From NCBI GenBank assembly GCA_002371625.1, contig DFFV01000035.1:1-20755 (forward strand): a stretch of DNA of 20,755 nt, given 5' to 3'. The notes beneath the pieces are model-generated. The model saw nothing but the letters and a program-made list of their open reading frames with translations, ran no database searches and was not told the DNA's origin. Source of the DNA: Ruminococcus sp. UBA3767. Lineage in GTDB: Bacteria > Bacillota > Clostridia > Oscillospirales > Ruminococcaceae. The stretch's first letter is position 1; each line of letters opens with the position of its first letter. This document shows positions 6,711-16,300 of the stretch, in pieces. A program made the translations under genes and the position numbers.

Positions 6711-9371
6711 TCAGGACGAGCTTTTTGCTATGTTTGCAATGTGGCTTTCGGGGACTGCGCCGATGCCGCCGAATGTGGTTATCGTGCTTGTGCCCTTTGT
6801 TTTGAGATAAGCCTTTTGCTCAGCGCTGAGCTTGAGCGTTTTATCCTTACCGTTGATAAGGAACAGCGGCGCTTTGTTTATAGCTGCGTAAACTCCGCCT
6901 GCAAGTGCATCGGGGAAGTCCGCTCCCGTTGCAACGCAGATCATCTCGCCTTTGAGAACGCCTGCAAACTTCTTGTTAACAGCAACGCAGGTAGCATATC
7001 TGTCCTTGCCTGCGAGCCTTGCTGCCTTGGAAAGACCGAGCGCTTTTGCAGCTTTGTCTGCCATATCGTTTGATATTACCCCCTCGCCGCCGATAACGTA
7101 AGCGTTCTTGACGCAGCTTTTGTCTTTCAGCTTTGCAAGGTATGCTTTTGTTTCGCCGTCAATGTCGCCGCTTGTTGAAAGGTAAATGACAGGTGCATTT
7201 TTAACGGCTGCGACAGTGCTTACAGAAAGCGCATCTGCGTATTTTTGTCCGTAAACAAAGAATACATCTTTCGGGCTGCCCAGCTTTTCAGCTATTGCCG
7301 CAGCTGTGCCGAAACGTGTCTTGCCTGCGATACGCTCGATATTAGTCCTTTTGATACCGCTGCTGACAAGTTCGTCAACGACCTTGCTGCTTATCGCACC
7401 CTCACCGCCGAGTATCTTTATTTTCGCTGCACCAAGGCGCTTGATCTCATTGAGTGCTGCTTTGTCCAGACCGTTGGGGTTTGTGAGAAGTATCGGAGCT
7501 TTCAGCTTATACGCAAGCGGAACACCTGCCAGCGCATCGGCATAGTTCGTACTGCACGCCAGCACAACGGTATCCGCACTTGTGAAGCTCGCATCGGATA
7601 TGACCGCAGCGGTCGAATATCTATCGCTGCCTGCAAGCCTGAGGTGCTTGTTATTTACCTCAAACATCCTGTCCAGCATTTCCCGGATATCTGTGCGTGT
7701 TGCTGCTGTGTGCGGTTCTATCCTGCGCTCCTCCTTAGGTGCGCCCGGCTCGCCCTTGCCGATCATGATATTCCATGTAGCCGCCCAGCAGATAGCTTCC
7801 CACGCATAATAGTCTATATCGTAATAATCAAGGAAATCGTCGCTTCTGCCGAAGTCGATCGCTCTTTTATAGCCCTTGGATTCGGCATACCTCATCAGCA
7901 TAAGGGCGAAATCCTGCCTTGTGACCAATTCACCTATACCGAATTCGTCCGAGGATACATCGGGGGTGCCGATGCAAATTGCGTTTTTCTCGCCCCAGAT
8001 CAGAGCGTCCTCATACCATGCGCCTTTTTTGACATCCTTGAATCTTGATCTTCCCTTGACGCCTGGTCTGCCTGCAATATCGTAAAGGAGCTGTACAGCC
8101 TTTTCCCTGGTGATAAGCTCATCCTTTGAAACTCCCGAAGGGATAATGACCTCAGCCTTTTCGGTGATCTTGTATTTGGGTGTTGTATACAGCTTTACCT
8201 TGTCATCATAGCAGACCTCATAGATATGGTCGCCGCCTGTGGAATCATCTCCGCCGTAGTCAAGTATCCATGCGTGTGCGATGTTGTAAACAGGCTCTTT
8301 TTTGCCTTCATTGCGGGTTTTTATAAGCAGCGGATTATAGCCTATATCCAGCGTTGTAAAGCTGTTTATGAACGCCTGCAGGAAATACATTTTCGGGTTT
8401 TTGGAAAGGTCCAGCCCGGTGAGCTGGTTGTCCGAACAATCAAGATAGCACAGCTTTGGATTGTGAGAAAGATCCAGCGATCTTATCTTTTTATTGTAAG
8501 CGCAGTTGAGCTTTATCAGCTCGGGATTTTTGCTCACATCAACGTGATCCGCACCGATCATAGCGCAGTTGTAATACTGAAGTCCCGGACAAACGCTGGT
8601 ATCAACGAATTTCAGATCGTAGTTTGCCCAGATATCCAGGCGCTTCATTTTCGGATTGCCTGACAGATCAAGCTCGGTCAGCTTGTTGTTCAACGGATAG
8701 TCAAAGCCGTTATCGGGATTGTTGAACGCATCAAGGTGAGTCAGTTTGGGATTGCCCGACAGATCAAGCTCTTTAAGTCCGCAGGAAGCACAGATAAGAT
8801 GCTCCAGCGCAGGAAAACCGCTCACATCAAGCTCTCCAAGGTCACATTCGCTGCATTCAAGATACGATAGCTTGCTGCAGCCGCTGAGATCAAGCACCTT
8901 CAAGGTCGGGTTGTCAAAGCAGTATACCCATTCCAGCGTTTTTGCATTTTGCGAGAAATCGAGCTTGGAGAATTTGTTGTTTGATACCCACACACCTGTT
9001 ATCTCGGGGTTCTTGCTCAGGTCAAGCACCGTAAGCTCGTTGAACGAAGCGTAAACTCCACGCAGCTCTACAAGGTGCTCGATACCCTGCAAAGACTTGA
9101 TGCCCATGTTGTCGCAGTATATGTTTCTTGCGACGAGTATCTCGTCAGGATCGAGTATCCCGTTTTTGTCGCTGTCAAATGCGCTTGAAACATAAGACCT
9201 GAAGATCGGATCGGGAAACGCAGACTCGGTTATCTTTACCGATTCGATGCCGGCGGCATACGGGCTGTACGCCTCACCGACAAGACCTGCCGTACCTGTA
9301 CCTAATGTCATTATCGCCGCCATGCAGCAGGCTATCAGCCTTGACAGCTTTCCTTTTGTTTTTTTCACCAT
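6711..9371 (-). CDS. Secreted LRR / SLH-like / CWB2 cell-wall surface protein
   Basis: An 886-residue secreted protein. Residues 1-40 are a signal peptide (KKTKGK, then a hydrophobic core ending before EAYSPYAAG). At about 64-75, DSDKNGILDPDE is a canonical 12-residue EF-hand calcium loop. About 80-350 is a series of leucine-rich repeats of the form LDLSxNPxLxxLxC. About 410-585 holds S-layer-homology-like repeats (FKDVKKGAWYEDALIWGEKNAI; YYAWEAICWAATWNIMIGKG). About 588-886 is three CWB2 repeats (RLAGSDRYSTAA, RIAGKTRFGTAA, RLAGKDRYATCV). In Clostridioides such CWB2 triplets hold proteins on the wall by binding an anionic polymer. The protein is probably a surface adhesin or recognition protein. 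The start has GGGGAG upstream, and the promoter is at 9425-9453. It carries two possible wall anchors, SLH and CWB2. Confidence 0.9.
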   Translation of the reverse strand: MVKKTKGKLSRLIACCMAAIMTLGTGTAGLVGEAYSPYAAGIESVKITESAFPDPIFRSYVSSAFDSDKNGILDPDEILVARNIYCDNMGIKSLQGIEHLVELRGVYASFNELTVLDLSKNPEITGVWVSNNKFSKLDFSQNAKTLEWVYCFDNPTLKVLDLSGCSKLSYLECSECDLGELDVSGFPALEHLICASCGLKELDLSGNPKLTHLDAFNNPDNGFDYPLNNKLTELDLSGNPKMKRLDIWANYDLKFVDTSVCPGLQYYNCAMIGADHVDVSKNPELIKLNCAYNKKIRSLDLSHNPKLCYLDCSDNQLTGLDLSKNPKMYFLQAFINSFTTLDIGYNPLLIKTRNEGKKEPVYNIAHAWILDYGGDDSTGGDHIYEVCYDDKVKLYTTPKYKITEKAEVIIPSGVSKDELITREKAVQLLYDIAGRPGVKGRSRFKDVKKGAWYEDALIWGEKNAICIGTPDVSSDEFGIGELVTRQDFALMLMRYAESKGYKRAIDFGRSDDFLDYYDIDYYAWEAICWAATWNIMIGKGEPGAPKEERRIEPHTAATRTDIREMLDRMFEVNNKHLRLAGSDRYSTAAVISDASFTSADTVVLACSTNYADALAGVPLAYKLKAPILLTNPNGLDKAALNEIKRLGAAKIKILGGEGAISSKVVDELVSSGIKRTNIERIAGKTRFGTAAAIAEKLGSPKDVFFVYGQKYADALSVSTVAAVKNAPVIYLSTSGDIDGETKAYLAKLKDKSCVKNAYVIGGEGVISNDMADKAAKALGLSKAARLAGKDRYATCVAVNKKFAGVLKGEMICVATGADFPDALAGGVYAAINKAPLFLINGKDKTLKLSAEQKAYLKTKGTSTITTFGGIGAVPESHIANIAKSSS

Positions 9372-9424
9372 TACATACTCCCCTTATTTTATTATTTTTT
9401 ATTTTTTTATTATCCCCGACACAT

Positions 9425-9453
9425 ATTATACCACTTCAGAATAAAAACTTCAA
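9425..9453 (-). promoter_or_regulatory. Promoter of the LRR/SLH/CWB2 gene
   Basis: The minus strand reads TTGAAG (9448-9453), 17 bases, then TATAAT (9425-9430), with TGG before -10. CCACTT (9431-9436) and AAGTGG (9452-9457) form a 6-bp inverted repeat over the spacer and -35. The stretch from about 9460 to 9630, between the two divergent promoters, is AT-rich, and I see no gene in it. Confidence 0.75.
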
Positions 9454-9633
9454 GTGGTTTGGAAGCGGTAGTTGCGCTGATGCGCTCTGCAATTATTGCC
9501 CGATACCGAGCAGATAAAAAATATTGTTTTGTGTAGGTATATAAAAATGCGAAAAAAAACACGTCAAACAGCTTTCTGATGAAAAATAATATGTTATACT
9601 GCTTAATACGGTGAGTCTTTGAACATAAATCGC

Positions 9634-9662
9634 TTGACAGCACTGTAAATAAGTGGTACAAT
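9634..9662 (+). promoter_or_regulatory. Promoter of the LRR/CWB2/solute-binding gene
   Basis: TTGACA (9634-9639), 17 bases, TACAAT (9657-9662). The leader is about 95 bases and ends in AGGAGG (9752-9757), 7 bases before the ATG. AAGTGGTA at the end of the spacer also occurs at the divergent promoter. Confidence 0.85.
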
Positions 9663-9764
9663 GAAGTTAAACGAGCGTTAATAGTATGTGCATATTTTGC
9701 TTACAATTATAACTAATTTCATCGTAGGGAATTCAATAATCTTATTTATACAGGAGGAATAACA

Positions 9765-12700
9765 ATGAAGAAAAAGATTTTGGCATCAACACTTGCTATT
9801 TGTCTGGCATTTGGCTCGGCGGCATATCTGCCAGCAGGAACGCTCACGGATAGCACCACTATCAAGGCAAGCGCCGGAGACGTAGAGCCAACGCCAACTG
9901 ATTTAAAAGGCGTGTGGAATGGTTTTCAGTATCGATCCGGTATGGGCGGCATAATGATAACAGGCTACACAGGCTCAAAGGCGGACATCACCATTCCCGC
10001 TAAAATTGAGGGCTATTATGTTAGTGCGATCGATAGAAACGCTTTCAAAGGTAATACAACTATCAAGAGCCTGAAATTTGAAAATATCACATTTTTATAT
10101 GTTCTGGAAGGCGCATTCAAAGATTGTTCAAACCTTGAAACCATTGACTTTTCAGGAATGTCTGAAACAGCTGCTAATTTGATAGCTAATGATGCTTTTG
10201 AAGGAACAAAGTGGCTGACAGAGCAGCGTAAAAAGAATCCGCTGGTCGTTATTGGTTCTTATCTTTATGATGCCAAGACTGCATCGGGCAGTGTAACTAT
10301 CCCAAGCGGTGTTAAAGCTTTCAATGCAAGTGTCTTTAAGGATAGCAAGGTAACGAGCATAACCATACCTGCCAGCGTTGAGAGCTTTTACGGTAATCCG
10401 GGCGATTGTCCTACACTTAAAAGTGTGAGCGCAGCGAGCGGCAACAAGTATTTCGTTTCAGCTGACGGTATGCTGTTTGACAAGAATAAGACAAAAGTAT
10501 TCTTCTGTGATCGCTCCAAAAAATCGGTTACTATCCCCGGGACAGTTACAACAATAGGCAACGGTGCATTCAGGGGATGTGTAAACCTGACAGAAGTTGA
10601 ATTCCCCAAGTCGGTGACAGATATTGAGGATGAGTCTTTTATGGATTGTAAAGGTCTGACGGAGATATATCTGCCGGACAACCTGTTTTATGTCGGGAAT
10701 TATGCATTCCTCAACTGCCCGAAGTTAAAGGAAGTAACTCTTGCTAAGCGTATCGGTTTAGGAACAATGGCTTTCGGATACACCTATGACAGCAAGACAA
10801 AAGAATATAAAGCGGTCGAGGGCTTCGCTCTTAACTATAAGAACGGCAGCTCTGATTATGGTCAATCCGATGATACAACTGAAAAGCCTGAACTCATCAG
10901 CGGCTCGCCTGTCAGACTTGCAGGCAGCAACAGATTTTCAACAGCAGCTGAGATATCGAAGGCAACATACGAAAAGGCTGACACGGTTATTCTTGCATAC
11001 GGTCTGAATTATGCCGATGCACTTGCAGGCGTACCGCTTGCATATCAGAATAAGGCTCCGATACTGCTGACAAATACAAAGGAGCTTGACGCAGATACAC
11101 TTAAAGAGATCAAACGTCTGGGTGCAAAGAATGTTATCATTATCGGCGGTGAAGGCGTTGTAGGCAAAGAGATCGAGAGCGCACTTGCAAAGGAGAAGAT
11201 CTCCTCAGACCGTATTGCAGGCAAATCCCGTTTCAGTACGGCAACGCAGATCGCTCGTAAGCTAAACCCGACACCTGAGGAGGTATTCTTTGTTTATGGC
11301 CTCAACAGTGCTGATGCACTTTCGGCAGGCGCTGCTGCAGCGGTAAAGAACGCACCTATTATTTATCTTACAAAAGACGGAGAGCTTAATGCTGATACAG
11401 CTGAATATCTTGCAGAGCTGAAAAAAGCAGGCTGTGTCAAGAAAGCATACGTTATAGGCGGAGAAGGCGTTATCACCAACGCAATGATGAATAAGGCTGC
11501 AGCCGCACTCGGACTTAAATCGGCACAGAGGACCTTTGGCAAGAACAGATATGATACCTGCATTGAGGTCGCCAAGACATTCGGAGATTGTCTTAATGCA
11601 AAGGGCGTATGCGTTGCAAAGGGACTTGATTTCCCTGATGCACTTGCAGGCGGAGTTTTTGCAGCTGTCAACAAGATGCCTTTGTTCCTTGCTGATAACA
11701 AGCTCACGGATAATCAGAAAAAGTATCTTGATAATAAGAGCGACAGGAACGTATATGTTTTCGGCGGTACAGGTGCAGTTCCCGTTGGGCTTGCCGCAAA
11801 CATAAAGAAAGAGCTCAGCGGTTCTGATTCTATCCCCGGAGCTTCTGCTGATACCATCAGGATACTTTGCTGGAATTCAGAGTTCAAGCAAAGATTTGAT
11901 GAGGTTTACCCCAAGTATGGTAAGTACAAGGTCGAAACGGGTAATTACCAGGTGGAAGTCGGAGACGGAAAGACTGAAACACGTTCGCAGGTCACCAAGA
12001 TCAATGGCAAAAAAGTCGAGTGGGTGAATATTACCAACGATGGCAGCGTTTATCAGAATAGACTCGATGCAGATGTTGCCGTACAGAAAAATGCCGATAT
12101 GAAGGTAGATATGTTCCTTATGGAAGGCGTCTATGCGCAGAAGTATGTTGGTCTTACGGGCGATAGATCGGTTGCGATAAACGTAAAGGATCTTGGCATA
12201 ACCGACAATGACACAAAGAATATGTTTGCTTATACCAAGGATATCGGTACAGCAAACACTACCGGTGAGCTTAAAGCACTTTCCTGGCAGTCGTATGCTG
12301 GTGCATTCGCATTTAATACAAAGATCGCAAAAGAAGTGCTTGGTACTGACGATCCTGCAAAGGTACAGGAATATGTTAAGGACTGGGATACCTTCAAGCA
12401 GACTGCCGCAAAGATGAAAACCAAGGGATACAAAATGCTCTCGTCTACAGATGATACAATACATCCGTTCTTGGATTCCAGAACAACATCGTGGGTAGTT
12501 GACGGCAAGCTCAATATTGATGCTAATATGACCAAGTGGATAGAGCAGGGCAAAGAGTTTACAGCCAATGGCTATAATAACCAAACGTATCAATGGGCTC
12601 TTGACTGGAATGATGGTATGAAGGACGGCGCAAAGGTGTTTGGCTACTTCTTCCCGAAATGGGGAGTAGACTTTACCATGAGCGCATATTCCTCAAACGG

Positions 12701-13124
12701 TAACTGGAAGATAACCCAGGGACCTGCTGCGTGGTATTGGGGCGGAACATGGCTCTGCGCAGCTGAGGGTACAGACAACAAGGATATTGTTGCGGACATC
12801 ATAAAGACTGTGACCTGCGACCAAAGAGCAGCGGCTGACTTCATAAAGAATGATAACGAAATGCCAAATAACAAGGCTGCGATAGATGCGGTAAAGAATA
12901 CCTACAAAAATGAGTTCCTCGGCGGACAGAACGACCTTGCGGTATATGCGAAGAACGCTGAAAAGATAAGCCTCAAAAATGTTTGCTCTGCTTATGATAT
13001 GTACTGCACAGATGCATTACTTTCAGTTTCAAGGGATTATTTCAATGGATTCACCGACTACAATTATCTCATAAAGAGCTTCAAAGAAAAAGTACACAAG
13101 AAATATCCGCAGATAAGGGTTTAA
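9765..13124 (+). CDS. Secreted BspA-like LRR / CWB2 protein fused to an ABC-type solute-binding domain
   Basis: A 1119-residue secreted protein. Residues 1-37 are a signal peptide (KKK, hydrophobic core, LAFGSAA) without a lipobox cysteine. About 60-340 carries BspA-type leucine-rich repeats (VTIPGTVTTIGNGAFRGC, LTEVEFPKSVTDIEDESF). About 383-685 is three CWB2 repeats (RLAGSNRFSTAA, RIAGKSRFSTAT, RTFGKNRYDTCI), which bind the cell wall in known proteins. About 695-1119 resembles a family 1 extracellular solute-binding protein of ABC sugar transporters: IRILCWNSEF at its start, VDMFLMEGVY, WDTFKQTAAKMK, GAFAFNTKIAKEVLG, the aromatic block GPAAWYWGGTWLCAAEGTDNK and a tail ending KKYPQIRV. Such domains are normally lipoproteins paired with MalF/MalG-type permeases; none is in the window. 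It may capture glycans at the wall or act as an adhesin. The reading frame is continuous across the junction. Confidence 0.88.
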   Translation: MKKKILASTLAICLAFGSAAYLPAGTLTDSTTIKASAGDVEPTPTDLKGVWNGFQYRSGMGGIMITGYTGSKADITIPAKIEGYYVSAIDRNAFKGNTTIKSLKFENITFLYVLEGAFKDCSNLETIDFSGMSETAANLIANDAFEGTKWLTEQRKKNPLVVIGSYLYDAKTASGSVTIPSGVKAFNASVFKDSKVTSITIPASVESFYGNPGDCPTLKSVSAASGNKYFVSADGMLFDKNKTKVFFCDRSKKSVTIPGTVTTIGNGAFRGCVNLTEVEFPKSVTDIEDESFMDCKGLTEIYLPDNLFYVGNYAFLNCPKLKEVTLAKRIGLGTMAFGYTYDSKTKEYKAVEGFALNYKNGSSDYGQSDDTTEKPELISGSPVRLAGSNRFSTAAEISKATYEKADTVILAYGLNYADALAGVPLAYQNKAPILLTNTKELDADTLKEIKRLGAKNVIIIGGEGVVGKEIESALAKEKISSDRIAGKSRFSTATQIARKLNPTPEEVFFVYGLNSADALSAGAAAAVKNAPIIYLTKDGELNADTAEYLAELKKAGCVKKAYVIGGEGVITNAMMNKAAAALGLKSAQRTFGKNRYDTCIEVAKTFGDCLNAKGVCVAKGLDFPDALAGGVFAAVNKMPLFLADNKLTDNQKKYLDNKSDRNVYVFGGTGAVPVGLAANIKKELSGSDSIPGASADTIRILCWNSEFKQRFDEVYPKYGKYKVETGNYQVEVGDGKTETRSQVTKINGKKVEWVNITNDGSVYQNRLDADVAVQKNADMKVDMFLMEGVYAQKYVGLTGDRSVAINVKDLGITDNDTKNMFAYTKDIGTANTTGELKALSWQSYAGAFAFNTKIAKEVLGTDDPAKVQEYVKDWDTFKQTAAKMKTKGYKMLSSTDDTIHPFLDSRTTSWVVDGKLNIDANMTKWIEQGKEFTANGYNNQTYQWALDWNDGMKDGAKVFGYFFPKWGVDFTMSAYSSNGNWKITQGPAAWYWGGTWLCAAEGTDNKDIVADIIKTVTCDQRAAADFIKNDNEMPNNKAAIDAVKNTYKNEFLGGQNDLAVYAKNAEKISLKNVCSAYDMYCTDALLSVSRDYFNGFTDYNYLIKSFKEKVHKKYPQIRV

Positions 13125-13141
13125 ACAGTAATATGTTTCAC

Positions 13142-13170
13142 AAGAGCCGGTCGGAAATGACCGGCTCTTT
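13142..13170 (+). terminator. Terminator of the solute-binding fusion gene
   Basis: AAGAGCCGGTC (13142-13152) pairs perfectly with GACCGGCTCTT (13159-13169) across a 6-base loop, then TTTGTTG. It begins 18 bases after the stop. Confidence 0.85.
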
Positions 13171-13191
13171 GTTGCGCAGAAAGCGTGATAC

Positions 13192-13234
13192 CGCTGCTTT
13201 CGTGTCAGCTGTCAGAATAGTGCCCTGATAGTGC
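13192..13234 (+). repeat. Left copy of a 43-base repeat also found beside the integrase remnant
   Basis: The 43 bases beginning CGCTGCTTTCGTGTCA match 20586-20628 at 39 positions in the same orientation. At the right-hand copy the sequence lies directly after a tyrosine-integrase remnant. A further 15 bases, ATGAAAATATGAAAC, occur both here (13267-13281) and at 20538-20552. The segment is non-coding and is probably a scar of an integrated element. Confidence 0.65.
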
Positions 13235-13255
13235 ATTAAGTAATACGAACAGCTC

Positions 13256-13317
13256 AAAAACACCCGATGAAAATATGAAACAATATTCGTAGCATCCTTA
13301 GGTGTTTTTGTGCACAA
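13256..13317. repeat. Imperfect inverted repeat with a TTGTGCACAA palindrome at its edge
   Basis: AAAAACACC (13256-13264) pairs with GGTGTTTTT (13301-13309), and GATG (13266-13269) with CATC (13293-13296) inside. The palindrome TTGTGCACAA (13308-13317) overlaps the right arm and recurs in the XRE promoter at 17430-17439. It lies between two convergent terminators. Confidence 0.5.
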
Positions 13318-13337
13318 CGGTAGGTCGGAGGACAACG

Positions 13338-13369
13338 AAAAAGCTCCCCTGCATCTGCAAAGGAGCTTT
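13338..13369 (-). terminator. Terminator of the CTxxG-repeat surface gene
   Basis: On the minus strand AAAGCTCC pairs with GGAGCTTT, extended inside by TTTGC/GCAGG with G-T pairs, and ends in TTTTTCG. It begins 6 bases after the stop codon at 13376. Confidence 0.85.
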
Positions 13370-13375
13370 GTTACA

Positions 13376-16300
13376 TTAGATTGAGTTTTTGGCTATATCT
13401 GCGATGTGATTGTCTGGTACGACACCTGTTCCTCCGAAAGCAGTTATCTTGCCTGCCGCTTTAGTTTTGAGATATGCCTTTTGCTCGTCCGAAAGCTGTG
13501 GCGTTATTGCCTTGCCGTTGATGAGGAACAGCGGTGCTTTGTTGATCGCTGCATAAACGCCGCCTGCGAGTGCATCAGGGAAATCCATGCCTGTTGCAAC
13601 GCAGAGCATATCACCGTCAAGAACATCTGAAAATCTATTGTTGACTGCAACACAAGTTTCAAATCTGTTTGCGCCGAAAACTCTTACCGGAGTTACGCCG
13701 AGGGCATTGCGTGTCTTTTTCATCATATCCTTTGAGATAACTCCCTCACCGCCGATGACATAAGCATTTTTCACACTGCCCTTGATCGATTTGAGATACG
13801 CTGCTGTTGCATCATCAAGGTCACCTGTGGTTTTGAGATAGATAACGGGGGCACCCTTGACTGCTGCCACTGCGCTTACTGAAAGTGCGTCTGCGGAGTT
13901 GAAAGCGTAAACGAAGAATATGTCCTCAGGAGCTTTATTATCGTTGAGTACCTGCATCTTCTGTGCTATCTTCGTTGCAGTTTCAAATCGTGTTGCACCG
14001 GCTATTCGCTCGGTTTTCAGCCCCTCTTTATTGAGAGCCGCCTCGACTTCTTTGCCCACTGCACCTGTTCCGCCAAGAATGATAACGTTCTTGGCTTTAA
14101 GCCTTTTTATCTCTGCGAGTGTTTCTGCGGGAAGGGTTTTGAGGTTTGTGAGCAGGATAGGTGCATTCTTTGCCTTTGCAAGAGACACGCCTGCAAGTGC
14201 ATCAGCGTAGTTCAGACCATAAGCGAGAACCACAGTATCACTTCCGTCAGGGAAACCTGCCTTTGAGATCTCAACAGCAGTTTCGTATCTGCCGGCACCG
14301 GCAAGGCGCTGAATTGCGTTTTTGGTTGTTTTTGTTTCAGCCTTATTGCATACAGAGCAAGTCCTTGTTTGCGTTGATGTGCCCTTTGCGACATCAAAAG
14401 CTGTGGTTTTCCATTCAGACCATTTGTGACCGAGAGCATCGATATTTCTGGTTTCGGTTTCATTGCACTTTTCACATTTTCTGCTCTCAATGCCTTTTTC
14501 AGTACAAGTCGGCTTTTTAGTTACTGACCATTCACTGAATGTGTGTGCGATTACTTCTGTTACATTATCTTGGTACTCATCGTTGCAGCGTGAACATTTA
14601 TGGTTTGTGTAGCCCCTTTGTGTGCAAGTCGGTGCAACAACAGTTGCCTTGTAATCATGACCGAGAGCATTTACATCTCTGGTTTCTGTTTTTTTGCATT
14701 CACTGCAAGTCCTTGTTTCAACACCCTTTGCTGTGCAGGTAGGAGCAGTTGTTTCTCTCCAATCGCCGAAGCTGTGAGCTGTCATCTGAGTTTCGGTGTC
14801 ATTGTATTCGTCCTTGCATCGAGTACACTTATGGTTTGTGTAGCCCTTTGATGTACAAGTTGGAGGAATTATTGAAGCCACATAATCGTGACCGAGAGCA
14901 TTTACATCTCTTGTCTCTGCTTTTTTGCATTCACTGCAAGTCCTTGTTTCAACACCCTTTGCAGTACAGGTCGGTTCGGTAGTTGTTGTCCACTTACCGA
15001 AACTGTGACCTGTCGCATCTTTGTAGGTGTCCTTGTAGCTGCTGCCGCATTCAGAGCACTTGTGCAGCGTGTATCCTTTGTCGGTACAGGTCGGGTTTAT
15101 TATCTGTGTCTTATAATTATGACCGAGTTTTTCTATCGCTGCGGTTTCAACGTAGAAACATGATGAACAGGTGCGCGTTTTAATGCCCTCATACGTACAA
15201 GTCGGTTTCACTTTTATTTGCCAATCGCCAAATGTGTGTGCCGACAGTTTGTCAATTGTTTCTCTTTCAGTAAAACGGCAGACTGAACAGGTGCGCTCTT
15301 TATAGCCGTCATACGTACAAGTCGGTTTCACTTTTATTTGCCAATCGCCAAATGAATGTTCCGACAGCTTGTCAATTGTTTCTCTGCTGGTAATATGGCA
15401 AACTGAACAGGTGTGTTCTCCCAGCCCCGGCTCAGCACAGGTCGGCTGCCGCAGTATTTGCCATTCTCCATACTTATGTCCCAGCGCATCGGTATATGCG
15501 TAATTATAACCGTCAGAGCATCTCGTACAACCATGACGTGTATAGCCTCTTTGCGTACAAGTCGGTTTAACTACAGTGTCTTTATAGTTATGCCCAAGTT
15601 TTTCGATCGTTTCGGTTTCATATGTGCTGCATACCGTGCATATGTGCCCTCTCATACCGTCTGATGTACAGGTCGCTGAATATAACACACTCCATTCACC
15701 GAATCTGTGTCCGAGTTTTTCTATGTCATCAGTTTCGTATTCATCACAAACACTGCATTTTCTCCACTTTTCTCCGTTTTCAGTACACGTCGGTTTGATC
15801 TTTGTTACCCAATCCCCCCATTTGTGTCCCGAGGCTTTCACGACAATGACTTTTTCCTGCCTTTTGAACGCTGGGTTATCAAAGATTGCCAGGTAGGTAT
15901 CCGAACCGTCCTGCGTACAAGTCGCAGCCTTATGTCCCGGTCTGTATGCCGCTGCTGTTTCGGTTTCAATGTGAGTAGGATCCTTCTTGCATATTCTTGT
16001 CGCCGTGCAGGCGCTGCCGTCAGGCTCCCATTCATAAACAGTTTCTCCCCATTCGTGCCATTTCGACGGTATGACCGTGTCTTTTTCTGCTATTTTTATG
16101 GTCAGAGCTTCGTCGGTGAAACACAGCTTGCAGTCTTCACACTTGTAATATTTGATGTTTCCGTCCTGTGTGCAGGTCTCTGCCTTTGCTTCGTGCAGCG
16201 TGACATTCTCGTGCTCGCAGTTTACATAAACAGGAGTGAAGTATATCTTAAACTTAATTTTGCTCCAGTCATAAGTGCTCAGGTCAATATCGTTATCCTT

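Noticed and set aside
7245..8048. Open frame of 267 codons on the plus strand inside the LRR/SLH/CWB2 gene
   Set aside because: It is antisense to a gene with clear domains, has no promoter or ribosome site, and its translation matches no family I know.
11877..12593. Open frame of 238 codons on the minus strand under the solute-binding domain
   Set aside because: It is antisense to a well-supported coding domain, cysteine and isoleucine rich in the way shadow frames often are, and has no initiation signals.
14400..15700. Regular repeats of about 120 bases resembling a CRISPR or satellite array
   Set aside because: The period is a whole number of codons, the frame is open throughout, and the units encode CTxxG protein repeats; there are no short identical repeats with unique spacers.
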